Source of the DNA: Rhizobium sp. RU20A
Lineage (GTDB): Bacteria > Pseudomonadota > Alphaproteobacteria > Rhizobiales > Rhizobiaceae
Direction of reading: 5' to 3'
NCBI RefSeq assembly: GCF_900155885.1
Contig: NZ_FTMB01000001.1
Coordinates: forward strand, 1,054,001-1,118,000
Length of the DNA stretch: 64,000 nt
In this document: positions 57,896 to 64,000 of the stretch, piece by piece
Layout: every line of letters begins with the position of its first letter
Numbering within the stretch: the stretch's first letter is position 1
Made by a program: the position numbers and the translations under genes
The notes under the pieces: model-generated
What the model saw: the letters and a program-made list of their open reading frames with translations, nothing else
Database searches by the model: none
What the model was told of the DNA's origin: nothing

Positions 57896-58525
57896 TCAAA
57901 CGACCGCGAGATGGTCGCGTGAGGTCAGGATGGTAACACCGCGGGCGCGCATCTCGGCTTCGGCCTCGGTGACGCCATCGGGGGTGATGCCCCGGCAGGC
58001 ATCGGAAAAGACGCGCACGCGCGCATCCGGCAGCATCTCCCGTGCATCAAGCGCCGAAAAGCGCACGCAATAATCGGTCGCAAGCCCGCACAGGTCGATG
58101 GCACCGACACCGCGCTCCGCCATAAAGGCCGCCAGACCCGTCACGGCCTCGCGATCATTGTCGCGGAAGGCCGAATAGCTGTCGACAAGCCGGTTCATGC
58201 CCTTGCGCTGCACATGGTCGATGCGGGCCAGATCGAGATCCGGATGGAATTCGGCATCCCGCGTTCCCTGGACGCAGTGGTCCGGCCACAGCATCTGCGG
58301 CTTGCCACCCAGCTCCCCGATCGTGAAGGGCTTGGAGCCGGGATGCTGGGAGGCGAAGCTTCCATGGTCCGCCGGGTGCCAGTCCTGCGATGCGACCACG
58401 AGATCATATCCCCCCTCGCGCATCAGCCGGTTGGCGATCGGCACCACCTCATCCCCCTCCGCAACCGCCAGATGGCCGCCCGGGCAGAACCCGACCTGGA
58501 TATCGATGAGCAGCAGGCACTTCAT
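57896..58525 (-). CDS. pncA: Nicotinamidase
   Basis: 209 residues. The triad is in IDIQVGF (Asp), KGMNRLVDSYS (Lys) and ATDYCVRF (Cys). The metal site is DWHPADHGSF. It deamidates nicotinamide to nicotinate in the NAD salvage pathway. Single gene on the minus strand. Confidence 0.94.
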   Translation of the reverse strand: MKCLLLIDIQVGFCPGGHLAVAEGDEVVPIANRLMREGGYDLVVASQDWHPADHGSFASQHPGSKPFTIGELGGKPQMLWPDHCVQGTRDAEFHPDLDLARIDHVQRKGMNRLVDSYSAFRDNDREAVTGLAAFMAERGVGAIDLCGLATDYCVRFSALDAREMLPDARVRVFSDACRGITPDGVTEAEAEMRARGVTILTSRDHLAVV

Positions 58526-58636
58526 GGCATTCTCCTGAATCTGGATGCGGTTGGCGGCGACGACAGATGTAGACCGAAGCGCCCTTCATCGCCATCCGCC
58601 ACCGATGAAAACGCTGCCCTCTCACCGAAACGACGA

Positions 58637-58659
58637 AGCCCCGGCATCGCTGCCGGGGC
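58637..58659 (-). terminator. Terminator after cheW
   Basis: GCCCCGGCA pairs with TGCCGGGGC around a short loop, 28 bp after the cheW stop. Only a weak T-run follows. Confidence 0.65.
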
Positions 58660-58686
58660 CGTTGAAAGCGCGGAAGGAACAAGCGA

Positions 58687-59151
58687 TCAGGCGGCCTGCG
58701 CCAATTCGTCGGCAATGACCGTGTCGAGGTTGAGGAAGCAGACCATCGACTTGTCGAGCGCCACGATGCCGCGGCAGAAAGCGCGCTGGGCTTCGGGAAT
58801 GATTTCCGGCGGCGGCTGCAGGGCCTCGCTCTTGATGGTCATCATGTCGGAGACCTGCTCGACCAGGAGACCGACGAGCTTGCCGGCAATGTCGGTGACG
58901 ATGATCGCCGAGCGCTCTGACGGCTCGGTCATGTTCATGCCGAGACGGCAGGCCATGTCGATGACCGGGATCACCGCGCCGCGCAGGTTGATGAGGCCGA
59001 GCACGAAGTCGGGCGTATGGGGCATCGGGGTCACCGGTGCCCATCCGCGAATTTCGCGGATCGCCATGATGTCGATGCAGAATTCCTGGTCGCCCAGATG
59101 GAACGACACGATTTCGAGATAGTCGCCGGTCTGCTTGAGGGCATTGGACAT
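58687..59151 (-). CDS. cheW: CheW chemotaxis coupling protein
   Basis: 154 residues starting MSNALKQTGDYLEIVSF. The CheW core is seen in CIDIMAIREIRGWAPVTPMPHTPDFVLGLINLRGAVIPVIDMACRLG. It bridges chemoreceptors to CheA. It starts 2 bp after the receptor gene stop, so the two form an operon. The start is placed at the ATG behind the receptor; the longer reading is not CheW-like. Confidence 0.94.
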   Translation of the reverse strand: MSNALKQTGDYLEIVSFHLGDQEFCIDIMAIREIRGWAPVTPMPHTPDFVLGLINLRGAVIPVIDMACRLGMNMTEPSERSAIIVTDIAGKLVGLLVEQVSDMMTIKSEALQPPPEIIPEAQRAFCRGIVALDKSMVCFLNLDTVIADELAQAA

Positions 59152-59153
59152 GA

Positions 59154-61238
59154 TCAGAACTCTTCCCAGTTTTCGCCGGAGGTCGAGGGCTTGGATGCCG
59201 GCGGGTTGCTGTTGCTGTCGAAGGCGCCGGACAGGCGTCCGAGGAGCGCCTTGGCGGGTGACGGGGCTGCCCGGCTGGTGCGCGTCGCCGCGACCGGACC
59301 GGCAGCAATGGTGGGCGCCACGGCGCGAACCGGGGACACGGGTGCGGCAGTGCGCACGCTGGAGGATGTGGTCGAAGACGGCGTGTGCGACGCGCCATTC
59401 CAATTCTGGTTGACGCTGGCGCGACCACGATCCTGCGCATCGAGGCGGAACTGGCCGATGATCTGCGTCAGATTGTCGGCATCCTGCGCCAGCGTGTGGC
59501 TGGCGGCATTGGTCTCTTCCACCATCGCCGCATTCTGCTGCGTCATCTGGTCGAGCTGGCCGATGGCCGTGTTGATTTCATTGAGGCCGATGGACTGGTC
59601 GCGGGCGGCCTGGGCGATCGAGCGAACGTGTTCGTTGATGCGCACCACGTCCTCGCCGATGCGGCCGAGCGCTTCGCCGGTCGCCTGCACCAGCTTGACG
59701 CCCGTGCCGACTTCCTCGCCCGAGCGGGCAACGAGCGACTTGATGTCCTTGGCTGCGCCCGCGGCGCGCTGGGCAAGCTCGCGTACCTCCTGTGCCACCA
59801 CCGCAAAGCCCTTGCCGGCTTCACCGGCACGGGCAGCCTCGACGCCGGCATTCAGCGCCAGAAGGTTGGTCTGGAAGGCGATTTCATCGATGACGTTGAT
59901 GATCTTGCCGATTTCGTTCGATGCCGTTTCGATGCGCGCCATCGCCGAAATGGCTTCCCCGACGATCCGCCCGGACTCCTCGGCATTGATCCGGGTCGCA
60001 TCCACCATCCGCGTCGCTTCCTCGGCCTTGTCGGTCGAGCTCTTCACCGTCGAGGTGATCTGGCTGAGCGCCGCGGAGGTTTCCTCGAGCGAGGCGGCCT
60101 GCTGTTCGGTGCGGCGCGACAGATCGTCGGCGGCCGAGCGCATCTGGCGGCTGTTGGCGTGAATGGAGCTGGCATTGGCACTGACGTCGCTCAGCACCCG
60201 CTGCAGGCGCGTGACGGTCTGGTTGTAGTCGCGGCGCACGCTTTCGAGGTCGTCGTGGAAGGTCTGGCTGATCGTTTCGGTCAGGTTCCCCTCGGCGAGG
60301 CGGTTGAGGCCCCGGCCAAGCGCCTCGACGGCAAACTGCACCTGGGCCACTTCCTGGGCGCGCTGCGCATCGCGACTGGCGCGCTCGTCGTCCGTCTCGC
60401 TCTGTCGCTTGGCGGCCGAGACTTCAAGCGACCGCTTCTCGACAGCCGCCTGGCGGAACTGTTCGAGCGCACGCGCCATGGTGCCGATTTCGTCGCTGCG
60501 CTCGAGCTGCGGAACGCGGCTGTCGAGGTCGCCGGAAAGAACCCGCTGCATGCCGTCGAGCACCGTCTCGATGCCGCGGCGCAGGATATTGCCGTTGATG
60601 ACGAGCATGACCAGCATGGTGATCATCGCAACGAGGCCGATGACGATCTGCAGCACCAGCGTGTTGTGGGAGCGCTCGCCAGCTTCCGCCACCCGCTCGG
60701 CAGCAAAAGCGGCGCCGGCGTTGGAGATGGCTTCCAGCGACTGCTTCACCCGCTCGCCGGCCCCGTCGATCGTATCGTCGATCGCATCATAGGCCTCGCC
60801 CGGGGCACCGTTCTCGACCATCGCTTTCAGATCGACGGCGATTGCGCTTTTCATTTCCGCGACATCGGCCTCGAACCGGTTGAGCGTGTCGCCCTGCCCG
60901 GTCTCGACGGCAACGGCCCTGAGCGCCGTCACATCGGACAAAATCTTGAAGTCGTTTTCGATGATTTTCAGTCGCTCGGGCTGAACGACCTTTTCTTCCC
61001 GGTCGATGATCGTATCCATGGCGGCGAGCACGACTTCGGCGTTCGCAAGACGCATCTTGTCGATGATCCGGACATTCGCCTGCGCGGAATCGGCAAGATC
61101 GAGCGCCGCTTCGACCTGGATATTCTGGTAGAAGCCCGTTGCCAGCATGGAGCCGAAGCCCAGCAAAGCGGTTGCGCCAAGCAATGTCAGTCGCTGGCGG
61201 ACCGATAGATTGCGCTGCCTGCCCGTGGTGGCCGTCAT
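59154..61238 (-). CDS. Methyl-accepting chemotaxis protein
   Basis: 694 residues. Membrane helix 1 is near residues 20-40; a helical periplasmic domain (4HB-like) follows; helix 2 is at LVLQIVIGLVAMITMLVMLVI. Then come a HAMP domain (EVSAAKRQ...) and the signalling hairpin, with the tip IDEIAFQTNLLALNAGVEAARAGEAGKGFAVVAQEVR. The C-terminus is NWEEF, like the pentapeptide that tethers CheR or CheB. It is co-transcribed with cheW. The ligand is unknown. The start at 61238 has GAGGGG upstream. Confidence 0.94.
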   Translation of the reverse strand: MTATTGRQRNLSVRQRLTLLGATALLGFGSMLATGFYQNIQVEAALDLADSAQANVRIIDKMRLANAEVVLAAMDTIIDREEKVVQPERLKIIENDFKILSDVTALRAVAVETGQGDTLNRFEADVAEMKSAIAVDLKAMVENGAPGEAYDAIDDTIDGAGERVKQSLEAISNAGAAFAAERVAEAGERSHNTLVLQIVIGLVAMITMLVMLVINGNILRRGIETVLDGMQRVLSGDLDSRVPQLERSDEIGTMARALEQFRQAAVEKRSLEVSAAKRQSETDDERASRDAQRAQEVAQVQFAVEALGRGLNRLAEGNLTETISQTFHDDLESVRRDYNQTVTRLQRVLSDVSANASSIHANSRQMRSAADDLSRRTEQQAASLEETSAALSQITSTVKSSTDKAEEATRMVDATRINAEESGRIVGEAISAMARIETASNEIGKIINVIDEIAFQTNLLALNAGVEAARAGEAGKGFAVVAQEVRELAQRAAGAAKDIKSLVARSGEEVGTGVKLVQATGEALGRIGEDVVRINEHVRSIAQAARDQSIGLNEINTAIGQLDQMTQQNAAMVEETNAASHTLAQDADNLTQIIGQFRLDAQDRGRASVNQNWNGASHTPSSTTSSSVRTAAPVSPVRAVAPTIAAGPVAATRTSRAAPSPAKALLGRLSGAFDSNSNPPASKPSTSGENWEEF

Positions 61239-61463
61239 GAAATGCCCCTCAAATGACCGGGCCCGGACCCGGAAAAGTCGAAATCGACGGCGCCGCCGCG
61301 CCATGCGCGAAACATCATCGACACACCATTGCCGTATGCTCGATTTTCAGACAGATCGATTAACCAATGCCTAATCGAACCGCGCAAATCGGGTGATACG
61401 CCCGCCCATGCAGGCTTTTGCGAAGATGATGACGCGTGGGCGCGCCCATGCTAGGATATTGCA

Positions 61464-61637
61464 ATGATGACGAGGCTCCGAACCACGCTTGAACCGCAAA
61501 CGCTCCGGCACACCGCTCTGGCGGCGCTGCTGCTGGCGCTGACAGTCCTGCTGTCCTGGGGATGGAGCGCATGGCTTGCCCACGGCAGCGATCTGCTGCT
61601 TTCCCTCGACGGGGCCAGCCTGGCCTGGTGCCTCTGA
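61464..61637 (+). CDS. Possible 57-residue membrane-associated small protein
   Basis: A short frame that starts MMTRLRTTLEPQTLRH and has a hydrophobic helix (ALAALLLALTVLLSW) near residues 18-33, followed by LAHGSDLLLSLDGA. GGATAT lies upstream; no clear Shine-Dalgarno. It could be a real small protein or chance, and I cannot decide. Too short for family assignment. Confidence 0.4.
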   Translation: MMTRLRTTLEPQTLRHTALAALLLALTVLLSWGWSAWLAHGSDLLLSLDGASLAWCL

Positions 61638-61836
61638 CGAGAGGCCCCAACGCATCGGGCGCTAACCCTATCTCCAGTGCCCGTTAACACGCGTCAATTC
61701 GCCCTTTGCAGCCTGGTGTCCGCCTTGATACATGCGGGGCAGACGGAAGGTCGGCCGACCGCTCCCCTGCCGGCACGACATGCGTCCCCATGACGGTCGC
61801 AACGCTCGGCCGGTGACTTTGAACGGGAAGACGAGA

Positions 61837-62436
61837 ATGAAGAACCTGCGCATCATCCTGTGGACCGTGGCTGCCCTCATGGCCGGCCTGCTCGGCTGGC
61901 TGACGTTCGAGCTGACGGCGAACCGGCAGGACCTCACCGCAAAAGCCTTCGGCGTGCCCTTCACCCTCACCGACCAGACCGGCAAGCCGATCACCGAGGC
62001 GGCCTTTAGGGGCAAGCCGACGGCGCTGTTCTTCGGCTTCACCCATTGCCCGGAAGTCTGCCCGACCACGCTCTTCGAATTGAACGGCCTTTTGAACAAG
62101 GTCGATCCCGACGGGACCAAGCTGCAGGCCTATTTCGTCACCATCGATCCCGAGCGCGACACGCCCGAAATCCTCGGCCAGTACGTTTCCAACGTCTCAA
62201 AGCGGATCACCGGCATTTCCGGCGAGCCGGACAAGGTACTGGAAATGGCCAAGGGCTTCCGCGTCTATTACCGAAAGGTGCCGGTGGACGAGAAGGATCC
62301 GAACGGCGACTACACGATGGATCATACCGCCTCCGTCTTCCTGCTGGACAAGGATGGCGACTTCAAGGGCACGATCGCCTATCAGGAAAATAGCGATACG
62401 GCCGAACAGAAGCTGAAGAACCTGATCGCCGGCTGA
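61837..62436 (+). CDS. SCO1/SenC family copper chaperone-like protein
   Basis: 199 residues from ATG 61837. An N-terminal hydrophobic segment (IILWTVAALMAGLLGWLTF) anchors or exports it. The copper-binding cysteines are in GFTHCPEVCPTT and the histidine is in MDHTASVF. SCO proteins deliver copper or reduce cysteines in cytochrome c oxidase assembly. No oxidase genes are nearby. Confidence 0.92.
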   Translation: MKNLRIILWTVAALMAGLLGWLTFELTANRQDLTAKAFGVPFTLTDQTGKPITEAAFRGKPTALFFGFTHCPEVCPTTLFELNGLLNKVDPDGTKLQAYFVTIDPERDTPEILGQYVSNVSKRITGISGEPDKVLEMAKGFRVYYRKVPVDEKDPNGDYTMDHTASVFLLDKDGDFKGTIAYQENSDTAEQKLKNLIAG

Positions 62437-62540
62437 CCGGCGACGCGGCACGGAACTTCCCCCCAAACCATCAAAGTGATACAGCGGCGCCACCATCGGC
62501 GCCGTTGGCGTCTGTTGCAGCCTCTTCCAGGACAGCCACC

Positions 62541-63446
62541 GTGAGCGAACTCAGACTCTACGTCGTCACCAATGAAACAGACTCCGAGCGGGTGCTCGCC
62601 TGTATGGAAAGCCTGTTCGAAGACGACGGCTTTGCCATCGCCACCATGGAAGTGGACGAGAAGAAGGACATCTGGGAAGCTTCCGTCTACCTCGACTTCG
62701 AGGACGAGGAATTCGTCGCCGCGCGGTTTCGCGAGTTGCTGGCCGAGAGCTTCGGCCATCTCGAGATCACCCGGGAGGTTGTCCCGGACCTCGACTGGAT
62801 CGCCAAATCCCTCGAAGGCCTCCAGCCGGTGCGCGCCGGCCGCTTTCTGGTCCACGGCTCCCATGACCGCGACAAGGTGAAATCGGGCGACATCGCCATC
62901 GAGATCGATGCCGGGCAGGCCTTCGGCACCGGCCATCACGGCACGACGGCCGGCTGCCTTGAAATGATCGAATGGGTGCTGCGCCAGCGCGGCGCGGTCA
63001 AGGCCGGCCCCGGCCGCGGCGCGATTCGCAATGCGCTCGACCTCGGTACCGGCAGCGGTGTTCTCGCCATTGCCGCCGCCCGCATGGCCACAATCCCGGT
63101 TCTCGCCACCGACATTGACCCGGTCGCCACCCGTGTTGCCCGCGAAAACATCCGCCGCAACCGGGCCAGCGCCAACGTCACCGCCGTCACCGCTGCCGGC
63201 TTCCACTCCACGGAATTTGGCGCGCACGGCCCCTTCGACCTGATCATCGCCAACATCCTTGCCCGTCCGCTGATGCGCATGGCACCCCAGCTTGAATCAA
63301 ATCTGGCGGGCAATGGCCTGGTAATTCTCTCCGGCATCCTCGCCAGCCAGCGCTGGAAGGTGCTGGCCGCCTATAATGGTGCAGGCCTCAAGCATGTGCG
63401 CACGCTCTGGCGCAATGGCTGGGTGACGATCCTCCTGTCACGCTGA
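62541..63446 (+). CDS. prmA: Ribosomal protein L11 methyltransferase
   Basis: 301 residues from a GTG at 62541 (starts VSELRLYVVTNETD). The AdoMet motif is LDLGTGSGVLAIAAARMAT, the L11-type core is EIDAGQAFGTGHHGTT, and IIANILARPL follows. It methylates L11. The start has AGGACA upstream; a TTG at 62505 is a longer alternative. Confidence 0.94.
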   Translation: MSELRLYVVTNETDSERVLACMESLFEDDGFAIATMEVDEKKDIWEASVYLDFEDEEFVAARFRELLAESFGHLEITREVVPDLDWIAKSLEGLQPVRAGRFLVHGSHDRDKVKSGDIAIEIDAGQAFGTGHHGTTAGCLEMIEWVLRQRGAVKAGPGRGAIRNALDLGTGSGVLAIAAARMATIPVLATDIDPVATRVARENIRRNRASANVTAVTAAGFHSTEFGAHGPFDLIIANILARPLMRMAPQLESNLAGNGLVILSGILASQRWKVLAAYNGAGLKHVRTLWRNGWVTILLSR

Positions 63447-63526
63447 CGACCCTGCCCTTCGACAATCTTTGGCGCGTCGGTCAATCGAGCGACGCTTGCC
63501 GATTTGCGCATCCTGCGGACAAGCAA

Positions 63527-63552
63527 AAGGCGGTGCCAGTGGCACCGCCTTA
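63527..63552 (-). terminator. Strong terminator of the minus-strand sRNA
   Basis: On the minus strand AAGGCGGTGCC pairs with GGCACCGCCTT around ACT, followed by TTTTGCTTG. On the plus strand it also lies 80 bp after prmA and could stop its transcript. Confidence 0.88.
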
Positions 63553-63676
63553 AGGTCGGAAAACCGACGAGTCCGCGAGCTTGAGGAGGAGGAGGAGCGC
63601 TCAAGCGGACCTAGGTGTTCTGAAGGTCAGGTCGATGAGGGAGGAGGAGTATCGAACCGGACCCTATGCTCAGAAC
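63527..63676 (-). ncRNA. Putative anti-Shine-Dalgarno sRNA resembling alpha-r14 / NfeR1
   Basis: Read on the minus strand, hairpin 1 (63617-63676) closes with GTTCTGA/TCAGAAC and its loop carries CTCCTCCTCCC. Hairpin 2 (63571-63610) closes with GTCCGC/GCGGAC plus TTGAG/CTCAA, and its loop carries CTCCTCCTCCTC. A short hairpin (GTCGG/CCGAC) and the strong terminator at 63527-63552 follow. Two CUCCUCC loops and a terminator at about 150 nt are the layout known for the rhizobial alpha-r14 sRNAs, which pair with ribosome-binding sites. It starts about 15 nt after the stop of the 53-residue gene, so it may be a processed 3' UTR. Confidence 0.75.
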
Positions 63677-63691
63677 ACTTAGCTTTGAAAT

Positions 63692-63853
63692 TTAGCGATG
63701 CGCACCGCGACGACGAACTTCCTCGCGCGACAGGCCGAGCGCAGCAATCGTCGTGTCGTTGGAAGCCATCATGGAACCGCTGACGCGCAGGGCGGAGCGA
63801 CCCTGCTGGGCTGCATCGAGGCTCTTGGCGTGGCGATAAATCGAAACCGGCAT
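63692..63853 (-). CDS. Small 53-residue protein
   Basis: Starts MPVSIYRHAKSLDAAQQGR with AAGGAA upstream; the end is TTIAALGLSREEVRRRGAHR, reminiscent of short DUF1127-like tails. Rhizobial genomes contain similar small basic proteins. It lies just upstream of the anti-Shine-Dalgarno sRNA and is transcribed the same way. Confidence 0.6.
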   Translation of the reverse strand: MPVSIYRHAKSLDAAQQGRSALRVSGSMMASNDTTIAALGLSREEVRRRGAHR

Positions 63854-64000
63854 TTTCATTTCCTTTCGGGTCGAGGGTTCGTCGACCCCGTTTGTGGGTT
63901 CGCTTATAGAGCCCTTCGCAGTTGCGAGACAGACCGGCCGGGGAATGGGTGCCATGCAGCATGCGCATAGGATGAGACACAATGTTGCCTCTAATCCGAT

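Noticed and set aside
59385-61208. 607-codon plus-strand open frame
   Set aside because: Antisense to the chemoreceptor gene; low-complexity translation.

Overview
The window looks like chromosomal DNA of an alphaproteobacterium in the Rhizobiales, most likely Rhizobiaceae. Supporting signs are high GC in the backbone, a circularly permuted two-piece tmRNA whose tag reads ANDNYAEARLAA, an alpha-type SspB next to it, an anti-Shine-Dalgarno sRNA resembling the rhizobial alpha-r14 family, and DUF4169 and SCO/SenC genes. The species cannot be fixed from sequence alone.

Layout. 1-7.4 kb holds a minus-strand peptide-type ABC uptake locus (permease, Tat-exported binding protein, fused double ATPase) with a FAD oxidoreductase, an SDR and a MarR regulator. 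Two matching 21-bp palindromes lie in front of the ATPase gene and the MarR gene, so one regulator probably controls both. 7.6-9.9 kb holds a ferritin-like stress protein, a cysteine hydrolase and a zinc alcohol dehydrogenase.

10.1-26.9 kb is an integrated mobilizable element. A 16-bp direct repeat (10124-10139 and 26851-26866) marks its ends, and the right copy is the 3' end of a tRNA-Ile(CAU) gene. From left to right it carries an HTH protein, mobC, a relaxase gene with two further mob-like genes nested out of frame (ColE1-style), a VirD4-like coupling protein, an orphan HipB-like repressor with two palindromic operators, an AT-rich four-gene overlapping operon (Dam-type adenine methylase, metallophosphoesterase, P-loop ATPase, unknown Rossmann-like protein), a HipA kinase with an XRE partner, a second AT-rich block of unknown genes, a phage-type repressor, two excisionase-like proteins and a tyrosine integrase. 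The four-gene operon is my best candidate for an undescribed defence or DNA-conflict system. I see no mating-pore genes, so transfer would need a helper.

27-64 kb is ordinary core genome. It includes a SIMPL protein; the set thyA, folA, hflK, hflC, an ACT-domain gene and a degP-like gene; ssrA and sspB side by side; two diguanylate cyclases; a large AsmA protein; a GlcD-like FAD oxidase; an RND efflux pair; uvrD; cspA; rpsU; ppk2; a Tlde1/DUF2778 peptidoglycan enzyme; creA; pncA; cheW with a chemoreceptor; a SCO protein; and prmA. At the right edge a minus-strand sRNA has two hairpin loops carrying CUCCUCC and ends in a strong terminator.

Functional links: tmRNA tags stalled proteins and SspB hands them to ClpXP. 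HflK/HflC and the DegP-like protease cover membrane and periplasmic quality control. CheW and the chemoreceptor, which ends in a CheR-tether-like NWEEF, form a signalling unit.
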